A stretch of DNA of 38,716 nucleotides from the NCBI GenBank assembly GCA_944393565.1, contig CALYAM010000011.1, forward strand, positions 1 through 38,716, in the 5' to 3' direction. Every line of letters starts with the position of its first letter. The stretch's first letter is position 1. The stretch comes from an uncultured Clostridia bacterium. Its GTDB lineage: Bacteria > Bacillota > Clostridia > TANB77 > CAG-508. Made by a program: the position numbers and the translations under genes. Positions 23,564 to 32,763 of the stretch are shown in pieces. The notes beneath the pieces are model-generated. The model worked only from the letters and a program-made list of their open reading frames with translations, searched no databases and had not been told where the DNA came from.

Positions 23564-24873
23564 AAACATTAGTCTTACGCAAATTATTACTTTTCCACTT
23601 GCAATATTAGAAACGCTTTTAACAATGTTTTTATTCTTACGAATATTTGATATTAAATCCAATACAAAGCAAAAAATAATCTACATAGTTTCATTTATGC
23701 TGATTGGAATGCTTGCAAATGCTATTATCCCTGTTCCTTATAATACATTCATAAATTTATTGTCATGTTTTGTATTAATTATCGTTGTATTTAAGGTAGG
23801 TCTATTTAAGTCCATATTATCTCAACTAATTCCATATTTTCTTTTTGTAATTGTTGGAATCTTAGTACATAATACATATATGTCTTTAACAGGTATTACC
23901 ACTGACATGATTGTTACTGTTCCGATACATAAATTAATTACAAGTCTTTTTACAAACCTGATTGTTTTTTGTTTTTATAAAATTATATCTTATTTTAAAC
24001 TCCATATATATGTTTTAGAAAATATGAGGCAAAGAATAACCTCAATCTTAGTAATAAACTTTATGTTTGGAATTTTTGCAATATGTGTGCAAGCTTACAT
24101 TTTTTCTATTTACATTGAAATAATCCCTTATTATCTAACATTACTAAATGTAGGAGTTTTACTATTTTATTTTATATTTAGTTTATATAGTCTCATTAGA
24201 ACTAATTCTTTAGAAAAAACTAGACAAGATTTGGAACAAAGTCAGCAGTATAATAAAACACTTACAATTTTACATGATAATATTCGCTGTTTTAAACACG
24301 ATTTTAATAATATTGTTACAACTATTGGTGGCTATGTGCAGTCTGGCGATATGGACGGTCTTAAAAAATATTATACAGAATTGCAAGGTGACTGCCAAAA
24401 AGTAAACAACTTGAGTGCTTTAAGCCCTAGTGTGATTAATGAACCTGCCATATATAGCCTACTTGCTAATAAATATCATTTAGCAGATGCAAATGGTATT
24501 ACTATAAATTTAGAAGTATTTATAGATTTAACAGAGCTTAAAATAAAGCCTTATGAATTTACTAGAATTTTACGGAATTTTAATGGATAATGCTATTGAA
24601 GCTACTATGGAATGTGATGAAAAAATTATTAATGTAACTATTAGAAGAGATTTTAGAGCTCCAAGGCAAGTTCTAATAATCGAAAATACTTACAAAGATA
24701 AAAATATAGATACAGAAAAAATATATGAAAAGGGTTTTTCAAGTAAGAAACATAATACTGGACTTGGACTATGGGAAGTAAGGCAAATTCTTAGCAAACA
24801 TAATAATTTAAATTTATTTACATCTAAAGATGATGTATTCTTTAGGCAACAATTAGAGATTTATTTTAATTAA
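23523..24873 (+). CDS. AgrC-like sensor histidine kinase, expressed through a +1 shift at CGG
   Basis: The start is ATG 23523 with GGAGGT about 9 bases before it. The N-terminal 200 or so residues form about six membrane helices for peptide sensing. The dimerisation helix holds the phospho-His in CFKHDFNNIV. At codon 351 (24573-24575) the zero frame reads ATT TTA CGG AAT and ends four codons later. Skipping the C gives TTA GGA ATT TTA ATG GAT AAT GCT, which is L-G-I-L-M-D-N-A-I-E-A, the N-box of the ATPase domain. Later come IENTYKD and the G-box HNTGLGLWEV. The full protein is 449 residues. Without recoding the kinase has no ATP-binding domain at all. Confidence 0.9.
24573..24575 (+). other. 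Putative +1 recoding site: CGG in the agr sensor kinase
   Basis: The zero frame reads AGA ATT TTA CGG AAT TTT AAT GGA TAA; the +1 reading after TTA is GGA ATT TTA ATG GAT AAT GCT. The shift joins the dimerisation helix to the N-box with the family-typical Gly. Confidence 0.88.
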
Positions 24874-24887
24874 TAATTATTTACTAT

Positions 24888-24948
24888 AACAACAATGTAT
24901 AAGTTAACGAAAGTATACCTCCCGTTAACTTATACATTGTTGTTTTTC
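24888..24948. terminator. Bidirectional terminator between the agr kinase and agrD
   Basis: A 21-bp perfect stem (AACAACAATGTATAAGTTAAC and its complement) with a 15-base loop, followed by TTTTT on the plus strand. It is the strongest hairpin in the window, placed between the converging agr transcripts. Confidence 0.85.
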
Positions 24949-24990
24949 TATTTTGGAAATATATTTATTGAAATCTACATACTTTTTTGA

Positions 24991-25110
24991 TTAATCTTTT
25001 TTTATTAAAGATGCTGGCATTTTTGGTTGATGTGTTATATACCAGAAAATACATGCTGTATTAGTATTTTTTGCAGATTTTTCTGCTATTTTGGCTAATA
25101 ATTTTAACAT
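24991..25110 (-). CDS. agrD: AgrD-like cyclic autoinducer peptide precursor
   Basis: A 39-residue pre-peptide. An amphipathic leader (MLKLLAKIAEKSAKN) is followed by TNTAC, a hydrophobic core IFWYIT, and the charged tail HQPKMPASLIKKD. The conserved C...(H)QPKMPxSL pattern is that of clostridial AgrD proteins. AgrB should cut before the tail and close a thiolactone from the Cys at residue 20. GGAGG lies 8 bases before the ATG. It lies 69 bases downstream of agrB in the same direction. The exact ring size is uncertain (see findings). Confidence 0.9.
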   Translation of the reverse strand: MLKLLAKIAEKSAKNTNTACIFWYITHQPKMPASLIKKD

Positions 25111-25179
25111 AATTTTTTCCTCCTCATTTGCTTTATATATAATACAAGTATTTGCCGGCAATACTTAGTATTTACTAAT

Positions 25180-25797
25180 TTATTTATATACTTCATGACC
25201 ATATTTATTATTTGTAATTTTATATGCAAGTCTTGTTATGCAAAATGTTTGTAGCAGAATTCCCATCCATATAATATTTGAAATTACTCTATCTTTTATT
25301 AAAAAAGCTATAAGTAAAGTTAATGTCATTGTAACATATGAAAGTATTCTTTTTTGTTTCCTATCTTTTTTTCTAAGTATTGGTACATTTTCAGTATCTG
25401 CTGGTGCATATTTTCTAATCATTATCATGCTAAATAACCATACTATACTGATAATAATATATTTAATCCATTCTTGGTCAAATAAAAACATTTTGCTCAA
25501 AATAACATTTCCTATATATAATAATGTTGTGCATATTATACATCCAATATGTGTTTTAGCATGAAACCCACCAGAAAATGCTCTATAAAATAAAATAGAA
25601 GCAAATGATACTATTGTTAATTCAAATATATCTAATATATACGCTATAAAAAATAGTAAAAATAATTTCGGCATTTCTCCAATTATATTTTCTAATCCAT
25701 AATGTATTGCTTCAGCTCTTTCATCATTTATTTCTGGCATTTCTTTTCTTATTCTGTTAGTTAGAAAATCACATATTTGTGTAACCATATTGCTCAC
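25180..25797 (-). CDS. agrB: AgrB-like peptide protease/cyclase
   Basis: A 205-residue membrane endopeptidase that cleaves the AgrD tail and helps close the thiolactone. The catalytic pair is visible as H79 and C86 in S-G-G-F-H-A-K-T-H-I-G-C, with the same seven-residue spacing as in staphylococcal AgrB. About five hydrophobic helices follow the N-terminal amphipathic region. The ATG at 25797 follows an AGAGGTGAG site. Together with agrD and the plus-strand regulator and kinase it completes an agr system. Confidence 0.93.
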   Translation of the reverse strand: MSNMVTQICDFLTNRIRKEMPEINDERAEAIHYGLENIIGEMPKLFLLFFIAYILDIFELTIVSFASILFYRAFSGGFHAKTHIGCIICTTLLYIGNVILSKMFLFDQEWIKYIIISIVWLFSMIMIRKYAPADTENVPILRKKDRKQKRILSYVTMTLTLLIAFLIKDRVISNIIWMGILLQTFCITRLAYKITNNKYGHEVYK

Positions 25798-25915
25798 CTC
25801 TTTTTCTTTAAGAGGATTTTACATTTTAAAAAATACTATTTTATTTTTTATATATGAAAACATAAATTTTATATATAAATTTTCTTTTTGAAATTTTTCA
25901 TATATGTTTTTTCTT

Positions 25916-25952
25916 AATTCATAAAATTTACATAATTTAAATTTTATGAATT
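25916..25952. repeat. Perfect inverted repeat upstream of agrB
   Basis: Arms AATTCATAAAATTTA (25916-25930) and TAAATTTTATGAATT (25938-25952), 15 bp each with no mismatch, are separated by 7 bases. A weaker A/T inverted pair (TATATGAAAA at 25851, TTTTCATATA at 25895) lies closer to the gene. There is no T-run, so an operator is more likely than a terminator, though A/T-rich chance pairing is possible. Confidence 0.5.
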
Positions 25953-26000
25953 CTAGTCAGAATTTTTTAACCAGAATATACAATTTAGTTTTCTCTATGC

Positions 26001-26042
26001 AAAAAAAAATTATTAGCAATATATTTTGCCAATAATTTTTTA
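26001..26042 (-). terminator. Terminator of the uvrC-ispH-rluA operon
   Basis: The stem AAAAAATTATT(A)GCAA / TTGC(C)AATAATTTTTT directly follows the pseudouridine synthase stop. On the minus strand the stem runs into nine consecutive T. Confidence 0.8.
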
Positions 26043-26726
26043 TAGTTTTATATTCTTTAGCATACTCCAAGTCCCATTTATTTCTGGGTATGCACTAAAA
26101 GTTAAATAATCTTTTGTTATAGGATCTGGAAATGAAAGTCTAAATGCAAACAGTGCTATTTGTTTTCCTTTTCCACGTGTTCCATACTTTTGATCTCCAT
26201 ATAGGCTATGGTTTCTTGCAGCGAACTGAACACGTATTTGATGATGTCTGCCAGTATATAATTTAACGTGTACTAATGATAAATTATTATCTTCACGATA
26301 TGAAAGTACATGATATTCTAGTTTTGCTAGTTTGCTATTTTTTGTGTTTTTTTCTACTACTTTACTTAAATTGGTGTGTTCATCTTTTAATAAATAATCT
26401 TCCATAATTCCATCTGATTTTTCAAATTTTCCGTCTGCTACTAGTATATACTCTTTTATAAACTTTCCTTCTTGTATGCTTTTGCTTAATCTTGAAGCAC
26501 CTTTTGATGTTTTTGCAAACACCATAACTCCACCTACTGGTCTATCTAGTCTATGTACTAAGCCTACATAAATGTTTGCCACTTTATTGTATTTTTTTCT
26601 TAAATATTCTTTTATCAGAGTTATACAGTCTATATCTCCTGTTTTATCTGCTTGAGATGGAATATTTACAGGTTTTTGTATTACTAAAAAATGGTTAGTT
26701 TCTTTTATTATTTTTAAATTCTGCAT
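26040..26726 (-). CDS. RluA-family pseudouridine synthase
   Basis: A 228-residue RNA-modifying enzyme. It has the catalytic motif VHRLDRPVGG (catalytic Asp), then the K-x-Y-x-x-V-A-D-G block and TGRHHQIRVQFAARNH, typical of the RluA/RsuA-like fold. I place the start at ATG 26726 (AGAGGAAT site), just after the stop of the methyltransferase gene; the frame continues upstream inside that gene. It lacks the N-terminal S4 domain of RluD, so it belongs to a short group whose target (rRNA or tRNA) cannot be told. Confidence 0.9.
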   Translation of the reverse strand: MQNLKIIKETNHFLVIQKPVNIPSQADKTGDIDCITLIKEYLRKKYNKVANIYVGLVHRLDRPVGGVMVFAKTSKGASRLSKSIQEGKFIKEYILVADGKFEKSDGIMEDYLLKDEHTNLSKVVEKNTKNSKLAKLEYHVLSYREDNNLSLVHVKLYTGRHHQIRVQFAARNHSLYGDQKYGTRGKGKQIALFAFRLSFPDPITKDYLTFSAYPEINGTWSMLKNIKL

Positions 26727-26727
26727 T

Positions 26728-27600
26728 TTATTCCTCTTCCCATCTTCCATAAATACCACATGGTAATACTAATGAACTATCTTTCATCGGAAGTCCTATT
26801 TCTCCACTTTCAATTTTCCCTTTTTGCTTTATTTTTAGTTTTAGCAAATTAGAAATAACTGTGCTTGACATGCCTGTTGTGTATGAGTTTATTAAAAAAA
26901 AGAGCGGCTTTTTACTTAATAGCTGTGTGCATAATTTTATTAAATCTGAAATTTGTTCTTCAAATTTCCAAACCTCACCATTTGAGCCTCTCCCATAAGA
27001 AGGTGGATCCATAATAATCGCATCATATTTATTGTTTCTTCTTATTTCTCTTTGTACAAACTTAAATACATCATCTACTATAAATCTAACTGCATTTTTT
27101 TCAAGACCTGATGCTTTCAAATTCTCTTTTGCCCATAAGCACATTCCCTTAGAACTATCTACATGGCAAACTGTTGCACCTGCATAACTGCATGCAACAG
27201 TCGCACCACCTGTATATGCAAATAAGTTTAAAACTTTTATTTCTCTTTTGCTTTTTTTTATTTTATCAATCATCCAATCCCAATTTACTGCTTGTTCCGG
27301 AAATATCCCTGTATGTTTGAACCCCATTGGTTTTATGTGAAATGTCAGCTCTTTATAATGTATGTTCCAGTATTCGGGCAATTCTGTTCTATAATTCCAT
27401 CCTCCTCCACCATTTTTGCTTCTATTATAAATTGCATTAGCTTCTAACCACAATTTTGGAAAAGTTTTTTCAGTCCATATAATTTGAGGATCTGGTCTTA
27501 TCAATTTGTAATTGCCCCAGCGCTCTAGTTTTTTTCCTTCTGCCATGTCTAATATTTCATAATCTTTCCAATTCTTTGCTATTTTTATTATATTCTCCAT
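26728..27600 (-). CDS. RlmI/RlmK-like SAM-dependent methyltransferase
   Basis: A 290-residue class I methyltransferase of the 23S rRNA cytosine-5 type. Motif I is L-N-L-F-A-Y-T-G-G-A-T-V-A, the acidic end of strand 2 is H-V-D-S-S-K-G-M, and the catalytic/binding loop is MDPPSYGRG. LPCGIYGRW near the C-terminus may hold the catalytic Cys. There is no N-terminal PUA domain, so it is a shorter version of RlmI. Its operon places it between ispH and the pseudouridine synthase, which pairs two RNA modification enzymes. Confidence 0.85.
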   Translation of the reverse strand: MENIIKIAKNWKDYEILDMAEGKKLERWGNYKLIRPDPQIIWTEKTFPKLWLEANAIYNRSKNGGGGWNYRTELPEYWNIHYKELTFHIKPMGFKHTGIFPEQAVNWDWMIDKIKKSKREIKVLNLFAYTGGATVACSYAGATVCHVDSSKGMCLWAKENLKASGLEKNAVRFIVDDVFKFVQREIRRNNKYDAIIMDPPSYGRGSNGEVWKFEEQISDLIKLCTQLLSKKPLFFLINSYTTGMSSTVISNLLKLKIKQKGKIESGEIGLPMKDSSLVLPCGIYGRWEEE

Positions 27601-27613
27601 GTATAACTCCTTT

Positions 27614-28476
27614 TTAGTTCTTGTCTAGCACATTCTTTACTTCTTCTATTAAATAGTTAGGTGTAGATGCCCCAGCCATAATACCAATTTTACTAAATTC
27701 TCTTATATTTTTTATGTCTAAGTCATTTATGCTTTGTATAAAATAAACTTTTTTACAATATTCTTTTGATATTTCAACTAATTTTTGAGTATTTGAGCTC
27801 TTTTTTCCACCTATTATAATCATGGCATCTACATCTTTTGCAATTTTAGCTGTTTCACATTGTCTTATTTGAGTCGCATTACAAATTGTTTTATTTACAT
27901 TTATTTCTATCTTCTCTGGCAATTGTCCTTGTATGTCTTTCAAGATTTCATCAAATTTTGCCATAGAAAATGTTGTTTGAGCTATTATGGCAACTTTATT
28001 AGATTTACTGTCTTTTATTTTATTTACTACATCGCTTACTTCATCTTTGCTACCTATAATACAAGAATTATTACCGCAAAAACCAAATGTTCCTATTGTT
28101 TCTGGATGTCCGCTTCTCTGCTATAAATATTATATAATACCCTTCTAGTCTATATCTTTCTGCCATTTTATGAATGTTAAGTACCTTTGGGCATGATAAA
28201 TCCATCACACTATTTTTTTGTTCTTTTGCTTTTTGATAAGTTTCTGGCGGTTCACCATGAGCACGAAAAATTACTTTTGCTCCTTCTGGTGCATCTTCAA
28301 TTTTATTAATAGTTATTAATCCTTTTTTTTCTAACTTTGCTACAACATCCGCATTATGTACAAGTTCTCCCAAACAATAAACTTCTTTTTCCCTGTCTAA
28401 AATTTCTTTTGCTTTATTTACTGCATTTTTTACTCCCTCGCAAAATCCAGCTGTTATTCCGAATTGTAATTTTCAT
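27614..28476 (-). CDS. ispH: 4-hydroxy-3-methylbut-2-enyl diphosphate reductase IspH, needing two +1 shifts at CGG
   Basis: IspH makes IPP and DMAPP in the last step of the MEP pathway. From ATG 28476 the first five codons lead to CGG (codon 6); skipping C gives T-I-G-I-T-A-G-F-C-E-G-V-K, the correct N-terminus with Fe-S ligand C12. The second CGG (28112-28110) is at residue 122; skipping C restores G-H-P-E, the loop with the conserved catalytic His (H123, H124 in E. coli). The other cluster ligands, C95 (DLSCPKV) and C198 (TICNAT), then fall at standard spacing, for 286 residues. In plain frames the gene is three fragments. The MEP pathway is usually essential in such organisms, so two disabling mutations are unlikely. 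Confidence 0.93.
28110..28112 (-). other. Putative +1 recoding site: second CGG in ispH
   Basis: The zero frame reads GCA GAG AAG CGG ACA TCC AGA; the +1 reading after AAG is GGA CAT CCA GAA ACA, giving Gly-His-Pro-Glu. Zero-frame translation ends 14 codons after CGG. Confidence 0.9.
28459..28461 (-). other. Putative +1 recoding site: first CGG in ispH
   Basis: The zero frame reads ATG AAA ATT ACA ATT CGG AAT AAC; the +1 reading after ATT is GGA ATA ACA GCT GGA TTT TGC. It lies only five codons from the start, so the nascent peptide cannot be the stimulator. Confidence 0.9.
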
Positions 28477-28489
28477 ACCTTCCCACTTT

Positions 28490-28690
28490 CTATAAGGTAC
28501 TTAGTGTATTTATAAATTCATAAATCAACAAACAATCTACTACTACTACAATAAGCGTAGAAATAATAATTGTAGAAATAAGTTTATTCTTAAGTATAAC
28601 ACTGCATATTGTTTTCTTCTCTGGAATTTCTAAAACATTATTTACCTTATTATATCGTACTTTTAAAATTTTATCTTTTGCATATTCCAT
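28490..28690 (-). CDS. Small single-pass membrane protein
   Basis: A 66-residue protein between uvrC and ispH. It has a charged N-terminal half with a KVNNVLEIPEKK stretch and one C-terminal helix (residues about 37-57, rich in Ile/Val). GGAAGAAAGG precedes the ATG by about 6 bases and it ends 13 bases before ispH, so it is probably co-transcribed. I do not recognise a family. Confidence 0.6.
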   Translation of the reverse strand: MEYAKDKILKVRYNKVNNVLEIPEKKTICSVILKNKLISTIIISTLIVVVVDCLLIYEFINTLSTL

Positions 28691-28803
28691 ATTTACCTTT
28701 CTTCCTTTCTTATAAAATAATTTTATTTACCATAAATTATATGTCAAGTAAATATAGGATATGCTTTTTATTTTTAAATATTATCACAATCGTAAGCTAT
28801 TAT

Positions 28804-30597
28804 TCAACCTTTTTGTAAAACTTCCTTTATGATTTTTGCTAATTCTTCATTAAAGCCCTTTATTTTTGTTATTTCTGCTATATCTGCTTTCTTAATTTTT
28901 GAAATGCTACCAAATTCTTTTAGTAATGCTTTTTTTCTTTTTTCACCTATTCCAGGGATATTATCTAATTCAGATTTTGACATTTCTTTATCTCTTAATT
29001 TTCTATGGTACTCTATTGCTACTTTATGCACTTCATCTTGAAAATTAGTTACAAAATTCATTAGTTCCTCAGGTAATGGTATTTCTTTTCTTTTTTCATC
29101 TATAAGTGCTCTTGTTCTATGCTTATCATTTTTTACTAAGCCAAAAACATATATATTTAATCCATATAAATCAATTGCCCTTCTTACTGCTCGCATTTGC
29201 GTAATTCCACCATCTGCAAATATTACATCAGGCAATGTGCCAAATCCTCCATTTGAATTTTCTATTGAATGCTTTAGTCTTCTTGTTATAACTTCTTCCA
29301 TGCATCTGGGATCATCTTGATTAAATAAAGTTTTTATTCTAAATCTTCTTGATAAATTTCGCTTAATAATACCATCTTGAGCTACACACATTCCTGCCAC
29401 AATAAATTGTCCTGATATATTTGAAATATCATACATCTCAATTTTATGTGGTAATCTTTCTAATTTTAATGTATTTTTAAGTTCCTCTAATATAACATTT
29501 TTTTCTTTTAATCTATTTTCTAATGTTATTTTACTATTTTTCTCTGCCATTTCAACAAAACGTAATTTTTCCCCTTTTTGCGGAGATTTTAATTCCACCC
29601 TTCTTCCTGCTTTTTTACATAGCAGTTCTTCTATTGCTTCCTTTTCTTCTATTTCCTCTTTCATCATAATTTTGTTAGGCAATTCTAATTTTTGTATATA
29701 ATATTGTTTAATAAATTCTGCTAAAATTTCCTTTTGCGACATGTCCATTACATTGTCTAAAAAGTAATGTTCTCTTCCTATCATTTTGCTTCCTCTTACA
29801 AAAAATATTTCAATGCAACAAAGCAAAACATTTTTGCTAATTCCTATTACATCTATATTGTTTTCAGATAGGTTAGATACCTTTTGTCTCTCTGTTATTG
29901 CTTCAATAGCAAGTAATGTGTCTCTTAATTCTGCAGCTTTTTCATATTCTTTTTTTTCTGATTTTTTCTTAATCTCTTCTGTTAATTGTTTTATTAAAAA
30001 GTCTGCTTTTCCCTCAAGTAGCATTATAATTTGCTGTATTTGCTTATGATATTCTTCTTTTGTAACATAGCCCATACATGGAGCTAAGCAGCGTTTAATA
30101 TGATAATTTAAGCAAGCTCTTTCTTTTGACTTAAAGTTTTTGCATTGCCTAATTTTAAATCTTTGTTTTATAAAGTCAACCATTTCCTTTGCAGCACCGC
30201 TATTTGCATAAGGTCCAAAATACTTTGCACCATCATTTAGTATTTTTCTTGTAATCCAAACATTTGGGTAATCAGATTTTACATCAATTTTGATATATGG
30301 ATATGTTTTATCATCTTTTAATAATACGTTAAATTTAGGTCTATTCTTTTTTATTAAATTACATTCTAAAATAAGAGCTTCTTGTTCGTTATCTACAACA
30401 ATATAGTCAAAATGATCTATTAAAGAAACCATTTTCTTTATTCTTTCCGTTTTGTTATTTTTCCTGAAATATTGTGTAACACGATTTTTTAAAGAAATAG
30501 CCTTTCCTACATATATAATATTATCATCTTTGTCTCTCATAATATAAACTCCCGGCTTTTTAGGGAGTTTTTTTAGTTCTGCTTCAATATCAAACAT
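28804..30597 (-). CDS. uvrC: UvrABC system protein C
   Basis: A 597-residue nucleotide-excision repair nuclease that makes both incisions. The GIY-YIG domain is at the N-terminus (PGVYIMRDKDDNIIYVGKA), followed by a cysteine cluster (CKNFKSKERACLNYHIKRCLAPC), a UVR motif (EKKEYEKAAELRDTL) that contacts UvrB, an RNase H-like domain with YDISNISG and FADGG, and tandem helix-hairpin-helix motifs (NIPGIGEKRKKALLKEFGS). Full length and all motifs are present, with no in-frame CGG. Confidence 0.97.
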   Translation of the reverse strand: MFDIEAELKKLPKKPGVYIMRDKDDNIIYVGKAISLKNRVTQYFRKNNKTERIKKMVSLIDHFDYIVVDNEQEALILECNLIKKNRPKFNVLLKDDKTYPYIKIDVKSDYPNVWITRKILNDGAKYFGPYANSGAAKEMVDFIKQRFKIRQCKNFKSKERACLNYHIKRCLAPCMGYVTKEEYHKQIQQIIMLLEGKADFLIKQLTEEIKKKSEKKEYEKAAELRDTLLAIEAITERQKVSNLSENNIDVIGISKNVLLCCIEIFFVRGSKMIGREHYFLDNVMDMSQKEILAEFIKQYYIQKLELPNKIMMKEEIEEKEAIEELLCKKAGRRVELKSPQKGEKLRFVEMAEKNSKITLENRLKEKNVILEELKNTLKLERLPHKIEMYDISNISGQFIVAGMCVAQDGIIKRNLSRRFRIKTLFNQDDPRCMEEVITRRLKHSIENSNGGFGTLPDVIFADGGITQMRAVRRAIDLYGLNIYVFGLVKNDKHRTRALIDEKRKEIPLPEELMNFVTNFQDEVHKVAIEYHRKLRDKEMSKSELDNIPGIGEKRKKALLKEFGSISKIKKADIAEITKIKGFNEELAKIIKEVLQKG

Positions 30598-30654
30598 TTT
30601 TATCCCTCAAATTTATTATATCATTAGATTTGTTGAATGTCTATCTGCATTTAC

Positions 30655-30683
30655 TTGCACTTTTTGTATATTTAATATAATAT
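30655..30683 (+). promoter_or_regulatory. Candidate glmS promoter
   Basis: TTGCAC (30655-30660), 17 bases, TAATAT (30678-30683), with an overlapping TATAAT at 30676. It would start transcription about 40 bases before the ribozyme. Confidence 0.5.
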
Positions 30684-30724
30684 TATAAAATATGAATTTA
30701 AAAGCCCAATTGAAAGGAGGATTT

Positions 30725-30842
30725 TTTTGTAGCGCCTGGACAATTTTTTAAATTGTTGACGAGGAGAGAGTTTATCGAAAGTATTCGGCGGATGGCTCTA
30801 TGGCTTTGGTTACAGTCATTTAAGGTTTAGAATAAAAAAATA
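30725..30842 (+). ncRNA. glmS ribozyme (glucosamine-6-phosphate-sensing)
   Basis: Conserved core elements occur in order: AGCGCC with the self-cleavage site just before G30732, then TTGACGAGG, GTTTATCGA, and TTCGGCGGATGGCTC, followed by a hairpin region and TTAAGG. This matches the glmS ribozyme class, which cleaves its own mRNA when glucosamine-6-phosphate binds and so triggers mRNA decay. It sits in the 5-prime leader of glmS, ending about 85 bases before the start codon. The 3-prime boundary is approximate. Confidence 0.93.
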
Positions 30843-30927
30843 GTAGTAATACTATATAACAAAGTTCTTTTCTAGTAACTATGCTTTTAAATTCTTTACT
30901 TTTATTTTTATAAAGGAGGATTTTATT

Positions 30928-32754
30928 ATGTGCGGAATTGTTGGCTACTTGGGAAGCAAAAATGCAAAGCCCATTTTAATTAATGGTCTTTTAAAACTTG
31001 AATATAGAGGTTATGACTCTGCTGGTATTTCTACCATTGAAAAAAGTGGTATTTCTAATATTAAAACAAAAGGAAGAGTTTCTTTACTTGATAGCATCCC
31101 TGAAATTAATAATCTAAGCGGAACCATTGGTATTGCTCATACAAGATGGGCAACACATGGAAAACCTTCTGCTGTTAACTCTCACCCACACTTGTCTAAT
31201 GATAAATCTTTTGCAGTAGTACATAATGGTATAATAGAAAATTATATCAATTTGCGTGCTTTTTTAGAAAATGAAGGCTTTAATTTTTTATCTGAAACAG
31301 ATACAGAAATTATTCCTAATTTAATTCAATATTATTTTAAAAAGGAAAAATGTTCTTTCTTACAAGCCGTTATAGACGCTTGTAAAGATTTAAAAGGTAG
31401 CTATGCTATTGAAGTTATTTCTTCTATTTTCCCTGATACAATGATTGTAGTTAGGAAAGATAGCCCTCTTGTTATAGGTAAGGGCAATGGTGAGACTTAT
31501 ATTAGTTCAGATATTCCAGCTATTTTATCTTTTACAAAAGATTTTTATTTTTTAAATGATTTAGAATTCGCTGAAATAAAAAAAGATAGTTTAAAATTTT
31601 ATAATGACAAATTAGAATCTGTCACAAAAGATTTAATAACAATGGAATTTGATGCTACAGCAGCTGAAAAAGACGGTTTCCCAGATTATATGATAAAAGA
31701 AATTCATGAACAGCCTCGTTCTATAAGAGAAACTATTGGAGCACATATAAAAGAAGGTTGTGACTTTGATGAAATAACATTAACAAAAAATGAGCTTTCA
31801 AACATTACCCAAATTTACTTAGTTGCTTGTGGCACTGCAATGCACGCTGGATTAGTAGCAAAAGATATTTTTGAAAAATGTTGCCATATACCCACTTTCA
31901 CAGATATTGCATCTGAATTTCGTTATAGGAACCCTATAATCAGCAAAAATACTCTTGCAATTTTTATTAGTCAATCTGGTGAAACTGCAGATACAATAGC
32001 TGCTTTAAAACTTGCAAAATCTAAGGGAGCAAAAACTATTGCAATTTCAAATGTAATTGGAAGTTCTATAACTAGAGAAGCAGACTTTTGCATATATACT
32101 CATGCAGGTCCTGAAATAGCTGTTGCTTCTACTAAAGCATATACCTCTCAAATTGTGCTACTTGCTATGCTTGCACTTTGTTTTGCTAGGCGATTAAATT
32201 CTATGCACTTAGACAAAATTAAATCTCTAGAAGAAGAAATATTACAACTTTCGGAAAAAGCTTCAATTATATTAAAATCAACGGAAAATCAGGTTAAAGA
32301 AATCGCAAAGCAAATTTACAATGAAAAAGATATCTTCTTTATTGGTAGAGGAACTGATTATCACGTTGCTATGGAAGGTTCTTTGAAATTAAAAGAAATT
32401 TCATACATTCATTCAGAAGCTTATGCTTCTGGTGAATTAAAGCATGGAACTATTGCTTTAATTGAAAATGGTATAAACGTTGTTTCTATATTAACAGACA
32501 AAAATTTAATGGAAAAATCTATTAGCAATATTCAAGAAGTTGTTACCCGTGGTGCCAAAACAATAATTGTTACTAACTTGGATCTGCCAGATAATAATTA
32601 TGATTACATTATAACTATACCACGAGTTTCTCCACTTGTTTCACCTGCTTTATCTGTTATTCCTTTACAATTACTTGCTTATTATGTTTCTAAGGAAAAA
32701 GGATTAGATGTTGACAAACCAAGAAATTTAGCAAAATCTGTAACTGTTGAATAA
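30928..32754 (+). CDS. glmS: Glutamine-fructose-6-phosphate aminotransferase
   Basis: A 608-residue enzyme making glucosamine-6-phosphate, the first step to UDP-GlcNAc for the wall. The glutaminase domain begins with the nucleophile Cys2 (MCGIVGYLG), with HTRWATHG and HNGIIEN. Two SIS isomerase domains carry SQSGETADT and VASTKAYTSQ. The C-terminus PRNLAKSVTVE is the invariant tail. AGGAGG lies before the ATG. It is regulated by the upstream ribozyme. Confidence 0.98.
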   Translation: MCGIVGYLGSKNAKPILINGLLKLEYRGYDSAGISTIEKSGISNIKTKGRVSLLDSIPEINNLSGTIGIAHTRWATHGKPSAVNSHPHLSNDKSFAVVHNGIIENYINLRAFLENEGFNFLSETDTEIIPNLIQYYFKKEKCSFLQAVIDACKDLKGSYAIEVISSIFPDTMIVVRKDSPLVIGKGNGETYISSDIPAILSFTKDFYFLNDLEFAEIKKDSLKFYNDKLESVTKDLITMEFDATAAEKDGFPDYMIKEIHEQPRSIRETIGAHIKEGCDFDEITLTKNELSNITQIYLVACGTAMHAGLVAKDIFEKCCHIPTFTDIASEFRYRNPIISKNTLAIFISQSGETADTIAALKLAKSKGAKTIAISNVIGSSITREADFCIYTHAGPEIAVASTKAYTSQIVLLAMLALCFARRLNSMHLDKIKSLEEEILQLSEKASIILKSTENQVKEIAKQIYNEKDIFFIGRGTDYHVAMEGSLKLKEISYIHSEAYASGELKHGTIALIENGINVVSILTDKNLMEKSISNIQEVVTRGAKTIIVTNLDLPDNNYDYIITIPRVSPLVSPALSVIPLQLLAYYVSKEKGLDVDKPRNLAKSVTVE

Positions 32755-32763
32755 TGTTAAAAT

